A DNA stretch of 64,000 bases from Fulvivirga lutea (GTDB lineage Bacteria; Bacteroidota; Bacteroidia; Cytophagales; Cyclobacteriaceae): positions 606,501 through 670,500 of the forward strand of contig NZ_CP070608.1 of the NCBI RefSeq assembly GCF_017068455.1. Direction: 5' to 3'. The notes below the pieces were generated by a model, which did no database searches, was not told the DNA's origin, and saw only the letters and a program-made list of their open reading frames with translations. Below, in pieces: positions 7,782-16,383 of the stretch; the first letter of the stretch is position 1; each line of letters begins with the position of its first letter. Made by a program: the position numbers and the translations under genes.

Positions 7782-9042
7782 TGTATAAGGAAAATTTGAA
7801 TGTACTACCCTTACCTAATTCACTCATAAGTTTCAAGCTCCCTTTATGCGCTTTAACTACCTGCATTACATAGCTTAGCCCCAAGCCAAAACCCTTTACA
7901 TCGTGCCGGTTTCCGGTAGAAACTCTATAAAATTTATCGAATACCTTTTTCTGATCGTCCTGGCTAATGCCGATACCGTTATCTTCTATTGTTACCCATA
8001 TTTTATCTTTTACAGATTCGGTGGAGATAACAATTTTTGGCTCCTGCTCACAATATTTTAGTGCATTATCAATGAGATTGTATATCACATTAGAAACATG
8101 TAACCGATCAACCTCTACATTGTCATTCGCAGAATTTAATTGGAGTTGAATCCTGTTCTTATTACCGGCATTCCCGGCAGCAATGCCTTCTACTGCCTCA
8201 TTTATAAGTTTATGCAATGACGTTTTTTCCTTTTTAAGTGCGATTTCGTCTTTATCCATTCCGGCCATTTGTAACACGCGTTCCACCTGTTTCTTCAAGC
8301 GGACATTTTCACGCTTAATAATGGTTGTGTAATTCTTAATTCGCTCTGGTTGTGAGCTGATATTCGGATCGCTTAACACATCGGCACTTAAAGCAATGGT
8401 AGAAATAGGAGTTTTAAACTCATGCGTCATGTTGTTGATAAAATCTTTTTGAATTTCAGAAAGCCTCTTTTGCTTTAAAATCACGAAAAGTGCATAGGAA
8501 AAAAATATGATCACTAACACTAATACGGCCGATGAAAAGATCCAAATTTCCATTCTATCGGTAATAATGGATGCCTTATTAGGGAATTGCACTCCAAAAT
8601 AATAGTTCTGATTTTCCCATTTTGGCAGCCCTGCCAGGTCAGCCTCTTCCTTTTGCACGGCCTCCACACTCACATAGTTTCCATACACCATTTTATCGCT
8701 CGTGCAATCATAAATACCGTATTCAAAGTCAGCTTTGATATTCCTTTTTTCAAACTCAGATTTAAGAAGATATTCTAACAGGTTCGCATCAATCTCGTTG
8801 TTAATCATGACTACATAGTAATTGGTACTAAGCTGCTTAATGGGATTATTGGCAGGAATTGCCGTTTCACTTATCTCAAAAAACTTAGTTGCAACATTGT
8901 AAAGTGCGGCATTTACCTCTCTGTTGAAGAGCTCCTCTTCTGTATTGAAGGCCTTGTTAAACCAATATACCTGCACACCTACTATACCGAGTATGCTTAT
9001 GGCTGCCATCACTACCAAAGCCAAAATGGATTTCCGCTTCAT
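7774..9042 (-). CDS. RprX-like sensor histidine kinase (second copy)
   Basis: 422 residues. TM helix at about 5-27, a periplasmic domain of about 135 residues, TM helix at about 166-189, then the kinase core: H207 in MTHEFKTP, N box (NVIYNLIDNALKYC), G1 (DNGIGI), F box (FDKFYRV), G2 (GFGLGLSYV). The sensor is roughly 85 residues shorter than that of the kinase at 1750-3297 and lacks its proline-rich segment, so it probably reads a different signal. Divergent from the secreted protein gene at 9187 with 144 bases between, where its promoter must lie. Confidence 0.93.
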   Translation of the reverse strand: MKRKSILALVVMAAISILGIVGVQVYWFNKAFNTEEELFNREVNAALYNVATKFFEISETAIPANNPIKQLSTNYYVVMINNEIDANLLEYLLKSEFEKRNIKADFEYGIYDCTSDKMVYGNYVSVEAVQKEEADLAGLPKWENQNYYFGVQFPNKASIITDRMEIWIFSSAVLVLVIIFFSYALFVILKQKRLSEIQKDFINNMTHEFKTPISTIALSADVLSDPNISSQPERIKNYTTIIKRENVRLKKQVERVLQMAGMDKDEIALKKEKTSLHKLINEAVEGIAAGNAGNKNRIQLQLNSANDNVEVDRLHVSNVIYNLIDNALKYCEQEPKIVISTESVKDKIWVTIEDNGIGISQDDQKKVFDKFYRVSTGNRHDVKGFGLGLSYVMQVVKAHKGSLKLMSELGKGSTFKFSLYNE

Positions 9043-9186
9043 AAGAATTGAAATTAATGAAAATACAGCAAGCCGAATGAATATTTAACACATCATTAAC
9101 AAAATGCGAAGTGTAGTAATTTCAAATTTTTCCTTTCCATTTCAGAAATTTATGCATTATGTTTCGGTGTTTTTTAATCAATTATC

Positions 9187-10044
9187 ATGAATCGAATCAC
9201 CTACACCTCTGTTTTAATTCTATTCATTTCTTTTAGTGCACTGGCACAGCCTACTTTTCATCCGGCAGAATCGCGTGGTGAAATTGACAATAACGAAATA
9301 AATGAAGCCTCTGGATTGGCTGTGGGAATCAATAATCCGAATATGCTTTGGGTGCATAACGATAGTGGAGATCAGGCAAGACTCTTTTTGCTTGATCAAT
9401 ATGGTAAGTTTAAGGCACAATTCAATTTCCCAACAATAAAAAACAGAGACTGGGAAGATATAGCTAGCGGAGTTGGCCCCGATGATACTAAAAACTATTT
9501 GTATGTGGCTGAAATGGGCGATAACAAAGCCGTTCATGAGTTAAAATATATTTACCGATTTGAAGAGCCAAGATTAGACTCCGAAAGCCGAGATATTGAG
9601 GAGGTGGATATCATTACTTTCGTTTTCCCTGACGGAAAAAGAGATGCTGAAAGTTTGATGGTAGACCCTTTAACAAAAGACATTTATATACTATCCAAAA
9701 GAGAACAAAATATTGGTATTTACAGAGCCGCATATCCTCAATCTCTAACAGAAACAATCACTTTAGAAAAATTAGGTACTATGCCTTATTTCAATACTGT
9801 GGCAGCGGATATCTCTGCAGATGGTCAGGAGATAATTACTAAGACTTATAACTCCGTATTTTATTGGAAAAGAAATGGTGAAAGCATAGCCGAATTACTT
9901 ATGTCTCAGCCTGAAATTGTACCCTACATTGTTGAGCCTCAGGGTGAAGCATTAGCCTGGATGAAGGATGGCTCAGGTTTTTTTACATTGAGTGAAGAAC
10001 CCAGGGATATTGAGGCAATTCTATACTTCTATAGAAAGAAATAA
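9187..10044 (+). CDS. Secreted beta-propeller-like protein of unknown function
   Basis: 285 residues with a clear signal peptide (MNRITYTSVLILFISFSALAQ). The mature part shows repeated blade-like strands with WVHNDSGD, DWEDIA, YLYVAEMGDN, DAESLMVDP and GEALAWMKDGSGFFTLSE. This pattern is seen in exported propeller proteins of Bacteroidota whose function is not known. No catalytic motif can be named. It precedes the ECF sigma gene on the same strand with 66 bases between, and may or may not share its transcript. Confidence 0.7.
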   Translation: MNRITYTSVLILFISFSALAQPTFHPAESRGEIDNNEINEASGLAVGINNPNMLWVHNDSGDQARLFLLDQYGKFKAQFNFPTIKNRDWEDIASGVGPDDTKNYLYVAEMGDNKAVHELKYIYRFEEPRLDSESRDIEEVDIITFVFPDGKRDAESLMVDPLTKDIYILSKREQNIGIYRAAYPQSLTETITLEKLGTMPYFNTVAADISADGQEIITKTYNSVFYWKRNGESIAELLMSQPEIVPYIVEPQGEALAWMKDGSGFFTLSEEPRDIEAILYFYRKK

Positions 10045-10110
10045 GCTTTTAGTATATTTATTCCAAAATGTACCATCCCTGCAGTAGGGAGTTAGGCAGA
10101 TACCAAAAAT

Positions 10111-10635
10111 TTGAACAAACAGGAACTTCCCCTTTTTGAAACTTTATTTAAGGAACACTTCGGTGGACTAACTGCATTTGCCGTAAAATATGTGCAAGAT
10201 GTTGATGAAGCCAAAGAGGTTGTGCATGATGCTTTTATCAAACTTTGGGAAAAGCATAAGGGGCTGGAGCCTGATACCAATTACAAAAGCTATTTATACA
10301 CCTCTGTGCGTAACAGATGTCTGAATAAAATAAGGGACCGTAAAAAAGTGGTGCCCATCAGTGAGGCTAATGAAGAACTGACAGCCGATAGTACTTCAAC
10401 AATAGAAACCAAAGAATTAGAACGAGAGATATCTTATGCATTAAACACCTTGCCCAATAAATGCCGCAAAGTATTTGAGCTGAGCAGGGTTGAAGAGTTA
10501 AAATACTCTGAAATAGCAGAGAGAATGGATATTTCGGTAAAAACGGTTGAAGCACAAATGTCTAAAGCTTTGCGATTGATGCGGGAGCACCTGGCCGATT
10601 TTTTAATGTTACTTTTTTTTATTTTTCTGGAGTAA
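10111..10635 (+). CDS. ECF RNA polymerase sigma factor (FecI-like)
   Basis: 174 residues with sigma region 2 (about 8-75: LFKEHFGGLTAFAVKYVQDVDEA) and region 4 (about 118-165: LPNKCRKVFELSRVEELKYSEIAERM then the SVKTVEAQMSKALRLMRE helix-turn-helix). Start is TTG 10111: the in-frame stop at 10093-10095 is close, there is no ATG between, and the first ATG downstream lies in region 4. It heads a sigma/anti-sigma/TonB-receptor locus typical of Bacteroidota cell-surface signalling. The C-terminus is unusually hydrophobic (LMLLFFIFLE). Its last codon and stop overlap promoter-like box 10629-10661. Confidence 0.9.
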   Translation: MNKQELPLFETLFKEHFGGLTAFAVKYVQDVDEAKEVVHDAFIKLWEKHKGLEPDTNYKSYLYTSVRNRCLNKIRDRKKVVPISEANEELTADSTSTIETKELEREISYALNTLPNKCRKVFELSRVEELKYSEIAERMDISVKTVEAQMSKALRLMREHLADFLMLLFFIFLE

Positions 10636-10661
10636 GGGTAAACCATTATTGATGTGTTATA
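10629..10661 (+). promoter_or_regulatory. Putative ECF promoter, copy A
   Basis: GGAGTAAGGGT (10629-10639), 14 bases, GTGTTATA (10654-10661). The same two boxes with exactly the same spacing occur at 15092-15124. The upstream box includes the sigma gene stop codon and is preceded by a T-rich tract. The position, 20 bases before the anti-sigma start, fits a promoter read by the ECF sigma factor itself. Confidence 0.65.
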
Positions 10662-10680
10662 ACAATAGAGAATTGAAAAT

Positions 10681-11667
10681 TTGAGTGAAGATAAAAACCA
10701 TATAGAAATACTAATTGCAAAAGTCATTACTGGTCAAAGCACTTATGATGAGAGAATTGCGGTTGAAGATTGGTGCAAAGAGAGCGCTGAAAACCAACAA
10801 GTATTCGATCATTACAAAAAACTGTATGCAATTGATAAAGGACATTTCACTGTTCCTGATTTAGCTATTGATGTTGACAGTGAATGGGAATTGTTTAGAA
10901 GTAAAGTGTCTGGTGCCAAAACCATTGAAATGACACCTAAATCCAGCGCCAACTGGCTAAAAGTAGCTGCCGCCATTTTATTAATTTTTGCTTCTACCTT
11001 TATCATCTACAAGTATTTGTTTAGTGATAGCCTAATCATACATCAAACTGCTGATGCTAAACAAGAATACGTTCTGCCTGACAAATCAATTGTTACGTTA
11101 AATGCTAATTCGTCCATTAGTTATACTTCTGAGTTTGGATCAACCACCAGAGCGATTGAGCTAAAGGGTGAAGCATTTTTTGAGGTGGAAAGAAATGAAA
11201 AGCTGCCTTTTATAATTTCGGCTGGTGATGCCCGAGTGACTGTGCTTGGAACTTCTTTTAATGTGAGTACTACTTCTTCAGCCACAGAGGTAGTGGTGTC
11301 TACTGGATTGGTGGCGTTATCATCTCAATCAACAGATAAAAAGATTGAATTAGGAGTTGGCGATGCAGGAAAATTATCAAGCCAGGGGGAACTTATTCAA
11401 TATAAAAATGAAGACACAAATTTCAATTCTTGGAAGACAGGTTTAATAGTTTTTGAATCCACCTCACTAAAAAAGGCCATTGAAGATCTAAACAAAGTTT
11501 ACAAGTCCTCTATTTCTATATCCGATGAAGTTACTGCTACGTGCGAAGTAACCGCTACTTTTGATAATCAGCCATTAGATTCTGTATTAAAAGTATTAAC
11601 TTCTACCCTTGATTTGACCATCGAACAAACCGGTCAGGATATTGAAATAACTAAAGCAGGGTGCTAA
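10681..11667 (+). CDS. FecR-family anti-sigma factor (FecR + DUF4974)
   Basis: 328 residues. A cytoplasmic sigma-binding part (about 1-88), one TM helix (about 92-110), then the periplasmic FecR domain (VLPDKSIVTLNANSSISY, GEAFFEV, VTVLGTSFNV) and a C-terminal DUF4974 segment (FESTSLKKAIEDLNKVY). It should hold the ECF sigma factor inactive until the receptor signals through its STN domain. Start is TTG 10681, with an in-frame stop just upstream at 10666-10668 and the next ATG about 80 codons further on. It overlaps the receptor gene by 7 bases. Confidence 0.9.
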   Translation: MSEDKNHIEILIAKVITGQSTYDERIAVEDWCKESAENQQVFDHYKKLYAIDKGHFTVPDLAIDVDSEWELFRSKVSGAKTIEMTPKSSANWLKVAAAILLIFASTFIIYKYLFSDSLIIHQTADAKQEYVLPDKSIVTLNANSSISYTSEFGSTTRAIELKGEAFFEVERNEKLPFIISAGDARVTVLGTSFNVSTTSSATEVVVSTGLVALSSQSTDKKIELGVGDAGKLSSQGELIQYKNEDTNFNSWKTGLIVFESTSLKKAIEDLNKVYKSSISISDEVTATCEVTATFDNQPLDSVLKVLTSTLDLTIEQTGQDIEITKAGC

Positions 11668-14270
11668 GACTTGTACATTTTCTTGCCATTTTCCCGATCA
11701 TCAGTTGCCTAGCCGCCCAACAGGCGTACGCCCAAACGAGTGCTCAAAAAATCATAACTATTCAAGCCGATAATTTACCTGTTGGTGATGTGCTTGATAT
11801 GATTGAAGAGCAGGCTGGCATTAGTTTTTCATATAATTCCAAACTAATAAAGACTAGCCAAAAAGTAAGCTATCGAGGAACTGCCACATTGGAAAACGTT
11901 CTGAAGTCACTCTTCGATCCTATGGGTATTGAATTCGATTTTATCGAGCAACAGGTAGTGTTAAAAAAAAAGAAACCAAAGGATTCTAAAAAAGCAGTAA
12001 TCAGTGGATATGTGAAAGATCAATTGAATGGTGAGGCCATTATAGGCGCCACCGTTTCTATTGATTCATTATCCATTGGTGTATTAACGAATGCCTATGG
12101 CTACTACTCATTTCCTATACCCGAAGGTGAACATAAAGTTACCTTCTCTTTTATTGGCTACAATCCTGTAAGTATTTCGGTAACTGGCAATAGAGATGTT
12201 AACTATTCAATAGATCTGGAAGAAAAGCCACCGGTATTAGAGGAAATAGTAATAACATCCGATGAAAGTGTAGAGCTGGAAGAAGTACAACTAAGCAAAG
12301 AGAAAATAAGTGCTGAAACGGTGACTGAAATGCCTGCTCTCTTTGGTGAAATGGATGTGGTAAAATCAATGGAATTTGTACCTGGTATAAAAGCTCATTC
12401 CGATGGTTCTACTTTCTATTATGTGAGGGGTGGCAATCGAGATCAAAATCTATTAATGATAGATGATGCTCCCGTATTTAATTCCAGCCATTTGCTTGGC
12501 GTATTTTCTACCGTAATCCCAGACGCTATCAATTCCATTGAAATTTATAAAGGCGATATGCCGGTATCTATGGGTGGAAGGCTTTCATCAGTCATTGACA
12601 TACGCACCAAAAAAGGAAACGATAGACGCTTTGAGGTTTGGGGTAACAGCACTCTTATCTCCAGTAAATTAGGCGTGGAAGGCCCCATTAAAAAAGGCTT
12701 CAGCTCATTTCTTGTATCCGGTCGTGTTTCAAGAATTAAATACCTTTTCGACAATGGAAATGACGATTTGAAAAAATTGAACTTCTACGATCTTACCGGT
12801 AAACTGAATTTCTCATTGGGCCCTAAAGACAATATCTATATTTCTACTTATACAGGTAAAGACAACTATTTTGTAGACAATGTAGGGCTGGAGTGGGAAA
12901 ACATACTGGGTAGCTTACGCTGGAACCATCTGTTCAATGATAAACTCTTTATGAATGCGACTGTAGCGGGTAGTAGCTATGATTATTTCCTACATACTGA
13001 TGTTAGCACCAATACCAAATGGAAATCTCGCATAGCTACCATTACCCTAAAGTCTGATTTTACCTACTTTAAAAAAGCCAACAACGTATGGTCATTCGGC
13101 CTTGCAATCAATGGATACAACTTTAACCCCGGCAACCTTACCACGGATAATCCAAATGTTCAGCCTCCATTAATCTCGATAAGAAACTCTGCTGAAACTG
13201 TACTTTATGGAGGGCAGGAAGTAAAACTTACCGATCGTTTGGGTGTCCGTTATGGTTTAAGAATATCATCCTGGTCGAATCAGGGTGGTGCTTTTGAGTT
13301 TCTTTTTGATGAGAACAACAGCCCGATGGATACTTTATTTTTTGATGCAGGGGAAGATTACATCGATTTTGGAAATACCGAGCCTCGCTTAGGCTTAAAT
13401 TATGAATTAACCCCTTACTCATCTCTTAAATTTAGTTATACCAGAAACGTTCAGAATGTACATCTCATCACGAACTCAATCAGTCCGTTTACCTCGTTAG
13501 AGGTTTGGCTGCCCAGCAGTTACAACATAGAGCCGGAAATTGCTGACCTAATTGTGTTTGGTTACCAGCAGCAGCTAAAAAAGTCAGGTTTAATGTTGAG
13601 TGCAGAGCTGTATTTTAAAAACATGCAAAACCAGATTGATTATGAGCCGCACGCTGAAACGTTACTTAATCCGTTAATAGAAAGTGAATTGCGGTTTGGC
13701 GATGCCCAGGCTGCCGGCCTGGAACTAATGGCAAGAAAAGAATTGGGTCGACTGCGTGGGTGGGTAGGCTATACCATCTCGCGTGCTACACGCACTTTTG
13801 AAGATATCAATGAAGGCAAAGAATTTAACTCATTCTATGATCGGCCGCATGAGATAAATCTGGTCATGGGTTACGATTTAACGAAAAGAATAAAACTAGG
13901 TATGAACTGGACTTATTATACCGGATCGCCTTACTCTAAACCCATAGGATTTTTTAATTATAATGGGTTAGAAGCTCCCATTTACGGTGAAAAAAATGGC
14001 AGTCGGTTACCCGATTATCACAGAATGGATGTGTCGGCTACCTTTAGGTTGAACAAAAACCCTGAAAGCCGCTTTACGCACGATCTCTCCTTCTCCATAT
14101 ACAATTTATATGGTCGTAAAAACACCCTATTTATCAACTATGGCAAGGTGGAAGATGCCGAAGGTGAGTTTAGAATGCCTTCAAACTTATTAGAAAACAA
14201 TCGACTCACCACACAGTCGTACCTATTCAGGTTCACTCCTTCTATCACTTATAATTTCAGATTTCTTTGA
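11661..14270 (+). CDS. TonB-dependent receptor with STN and carboxypeptidase-like domains (FecA-type transducer)
   Basis: 869 residues. Signal peptide 1-24 (ending AYAQ), secretin/TonB STN signalling domain (about 30-100), carboxypeptidase regulatory-like beta domain (about 112-188), plug (about 195-318, with VRGGNRDQNLLMIDDAPVFN) and a beta-barrel ending in NFRFL. The STN domain marks it as a transducer that talks to the FecR protein as well as an importer. Start is GTG 11661, which alone gives the signal peptide; it overlaps the FecR stop. The substrate is unknown; partner type (DUF4249 rather than SusD) differs from the glycan systems. Confidence 0.93.
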   Translation: MLRLVHFLAIFPIISCLAAQQAYAQTSAQKIITIQADNLPVGDVLDMIEEQAGISFSYNSKLIKTSQKVSYRGTATLENVLKSLFDPMGIEFDFIEQQVVLKKKKPKDSKKAVISGYVKDQLNGEAIIGATVSIDSLSIGVLTNAYGYYSFPIPEGEHKVTFSFIGYNPVSISVTGNRDVNYSIDLEEKPPVLEEIVITSDESVELEEVQLSKEKISAETVTEMPALFGEMDVVKSMEFVPGIKAHSDGSTFYYVRGGNRDQNLLMIDDAPVFNSSHLLGVFSTVIPDAINSIEIYKGDMPVSMGGRLSSVIDIRTKKGNDRRFEVWGNSTLISSKLGVEGPIKKGFSSFLVSGRVSRIKYLFDNGNDDLKKLNFYDLTGKLNFSLGPKDNIYISTYTGKDNYFVDNVGLEWENILGSLRWNHLFNDKLFMNATVAGSSYDYFLHTDVSTNTKWKSRIATITLKSDFTYFKKANNVWSFGLAINGYNFNPGNLTTDNPNVQPPLISIRNSAETVLYGGQEVKLTDRLGVRYGLRISSWSNQGGAFEFLFDENNSPMDTLFFDAGEDYIDFGNTEPRLGLNYELTPYSSLKFSYTRNVQNVHLITNSISPFTSLEVWLPSSYNIEPEIADLIVFGYQQQLKKSGLMLSAELYFKNMQNQIDYEPHAETLLNPLIESELRFGDAQAAGLELMARKELGRLRGWVGYTISRATRTFEDINEGKEFNSFYDRPHEINLVMGYDLTKRIKLGMNWTYYTGSPYSKPIGFFNYNGLEAPIYGEKNGSRLPDYHRMDVSATFRLNKNPESRFTHDLSFSIYNLYGRKNTLFINYGKVEDAEGEFRMPSNLLENNRLTTQSYLFRFTPSITYNFRFL

Positions 14271-15076
14271 AGCAGTTAACCACCATATTGTCCATTTTCT
14301 TGCTAATAATAAGCTGCGAAGAACGGTTTGAGGAGGATGTTGAATTTGCCGCGCAAGATTTAATTGTGGTGGAAGGACTCATGACCAATGAGCTAAAACG
14401 GCATCGCGTAAAGTTAACCAGGCCTTTTGGTAGCCAAAATGAAGATCCCAGACCCGTAAGTCGTGCCTTTATGGCCATTGTTGATAGTGACGAAGAGTTT
14501 GTGGTTTTAACCGAAGATCCTGTTGGTTCAGGCGAGTATTACACCCCTCCCATGAGGGCTGTATTTGGTAAATTTTACTTGTTAGTCATCCGCCACCGAG
14601 GTAAAGAATACCGTGCGTTTGATACACCTCCGGGCGGACAGTTTCTGGGTGATGTTGCATTAGATACGGCCTTGATCGATGGGGTCATTCATTATCGGTT
14701 GGAATATCAGGAGACAGGTACTGCTGCCAATTATGTCACACATGATATTGACTGGTCTGCAACACCTAATTGCTCACCCCAAGAAAGTTGTGAAGGAAGA
14801 GTTGTCTTTTACGACCTTAAAAACATTGATGTTCAGGAAATTTTCGCCACAGAAAAAGATGAGTTTTATTTTCCTCAAGGGAGTACGGTAATCAGGCGAA
14901 AGCATACAGTAAGTGATCGATACAAAGAATTTTTGCGTTCATTATTATCCGAAACCGAATGGCGAGGTGGCTTTTTTGACATTACCAGAGATAATATACC
15001 TACCAATGTAGAAGGTGATGCTGTCGGTTTTTTTGCTACGGTAACTGTAGATGTGGATACTTTGATAGTTAATTGA
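14267..15076 (+). CDS. DUF4249-family lipoprotein
   Basis: 269 residues with lipobox LIISC at about 13-17, followed by acidic residues (CEERFEED), which in Bacteroidota favours display on the cell surface (inference). The body matches the DUF4249 pattern: LIVVEGLMTNELKRHRVKLTRP, then YYTPP and FGKFYLLVI. This family regularly follows TonB receptors of the type found just upstream, and is thought to be the receptor's outer partner, though its ligand is not known. Start is TTG 14267, overlapping the receptor stop as TTGA. No ATG occurs until codon 39. Confidence 0.85.
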   Translation: MKQLTTILSIFLLIISCEERFEEDVEFAAQDLIVVEGLMTNELKRHRVKLTRPFGSQNEDPRPVSRAFMAIVDSDEEFVVLTEDPVGSGEYYTPPMRAVFGKFYLLVIRHRGKEYRAFDTPPGGQFLGDVALDTALIDGVIHYRLEYQETGTAANYVTHDIDWSATPNCSPQESCEGRVVFYDLKNIDVQEIFATEKDEFYFPQGSTVIRRKHTVSDRYKEFLRSLLSETEWRGGFFDITRDNIPTNVEGDAVGFFATVTVDVDTLIVN

Positions 15077-15091
15077 AAAAAATTTTACATC

Positions 15092-15124
15092 GGAGTAAGG
15101 GTGCCTGACAAGTCTCGTGTTATA
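15092..15124 (+). promoter_or_regulatory. Putative ECF promoter, copy B
   Basis: GGAGTAAGGGT (15092-15102), 14 bases, GTGTTATA (15117-15124), identical boxes and spacing to 10629-10661. It lies in the 115-base gap before the lipoprotein gene at 15192 and would place that gene under the same sigma factor. Confidence 0.65.
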
Positions 15125-15191
15125 GTAGCGAAAGGGAGTTCAAAACACTCTCACAAACTGAAACTGAATTAGGACATTAAATTTTAAAATT

Positions 15192-16331
15192 ATGAAAACG
15201 TTAAAATCAAACTTAAGTCTACTGGTACTGGCAGTTTTAACATTGCTGGTTTCTATCGGATTAACATCATGTGACGAGAACCCCGATGTGGTAACGCAAG
15301 ATCAAATTTTGCCCGAGTCTTTCGGAATCGAGATTCCATCTTCTATTAACAGTGCAACTATTACTACTGGTGGTAAGGTAAATGGCCGAGTGGAAGAAGA
15401 ACTAGCCGGAGATGATGTATACGGTCTGCTCAGAGTATTTATTCACGTGGGTGACGGCTCAAGAAGGCTTGTAGAAGATATCATCACCGCCATAAGAAGA
15501 TTCGACATTCAAAATATTGAGGTAATCACTTATCAGAGTGATGAAGATGGCAGAAGTAAAACCATGACCGTGGAGAAAAATGTGGTGTTTGAAGGAAAAG
15601 AGTGGGCGTATCAATTAACCGTGGTTGATTCAGACTCTGAAAATGATGCTGATGGTGGCAAAGCAATGCAAGTATTTTGGAATAATACCCCTGCTGTAGA
15701 AGGAATAGCGATTTTAAAGCCCTACAATATCAATAGAAGTGAAGGAGATGGTCAATTAAATGCCATGTACCGAATAGACTATAACTCTGCGGGTAATGAC
15801 ATTTATGATGCTACCATGGAAGTAGCCATCTCAGGGCTAAGAACAGACAGACCACAGGACGATGACTTTGTGATGCGTAAGCTAAGAATGTTTGTGGGAA
15901 GAACGGGTGATGTAGTAGATGTGTTTGGAAACTCTAATCACCCAAGAGCAAGGTTGTTCGCTGATTCTGAAAATCCTGGATTTAACTGGGCATTCGTAGC
16001 CTCAGGCGATGATTCAGACAACATTGGTGTAGCTGAAGTGGGTTTACCGCCAAGTGCCTTAGATTCTGATGACAGATCAATATTATTGGAGGATTACTCA
16101 ATCAAGAATGTGTTTACAACAAGAATTTTAAACGCATTCCCGAATATCCCGCAACAAGATTTAGATGCATTTCTTGTTAACACAAATCCTCCGGGATACT
16201 TCGATAAAAACGGATTCTTGTCTGCAGGTGTTAGTCCTGGTGAATCATGGAACTCATTAGCTAGTAGAATTCAAGATTTAGCTCCATATAATCCATTGGA
16301 AACAACGAATTTGGAAATTGTCTTTAAATAG
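15192..16331 (+). CDS. Lipoprotein of unknown function in the ECF locus
   Basis: 379 residues with a signal sequence and lipobox (LTSC, then DENPD, an acidic tail compatible with surface export). I do not recognise the family. The mature chain is acidic and beta-rich, with no repeats and no catalytic motif I can name. It starts with a normal ATG, unlike the four genes before it. It follows the DUF4249 gene and has its own copy of the ECF promoter motif, so it is probably made when the receptor signals, perhaps as a cell-surface binding or effector protein. A terminator follows. Confidence 0.7.
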   Translation: MKTLKSNLSLLVLAVLTLLVSIGLTSCDENPDVVTQDQILPESFGIEIPSSINSATITTGGKVNGRVEEELAGDDVYGLLRVFIHVGDGSRRLVEDIITAIRRFDIQNIEVITYQSDEDGRSKTMTVEKNVVFEGKEWAYQLTVVDSDSENDADGGKAMQVFWNNTPAVEGIAILKPYNINRSEGDGQLNAMYRIDYNSAGNDIYDATMEVAISGLRTDRPQDDDFVMRKLRMFVGRTGDVVDVFGNSNHPRARLFADSENPGFNWAFVASGDDSDNIGVAEVGLPPSALDSDDRSILLEDYSIKNVFTTRILNAFPNIPQQDLDAFLVNTNPPGYFDKNGFLSAGVSPGESWNSLASRIQDLAPYNPLETTNLEIVFK

Positions 16332-16349
16332 TTGATTAAGTTTAATTCG

Positions 16350-16383
16350 AAAAGCCGCTGCCAGAAATGTTAGTGGCTTTTTT
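16350..16383. terminator. Intrinsic terminator between convergent genes
   Basis: AAAAGCCGCT (16350-16359) pairs with AGTGGCTTTT (16372-16381, one G-T pair), followed by TT. The A-run on the left makes it usable for the minus strand as well. It ends the ECF locus and overlaps the stop codon end of the gene at 16382-17215. Confidence 0.8.
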
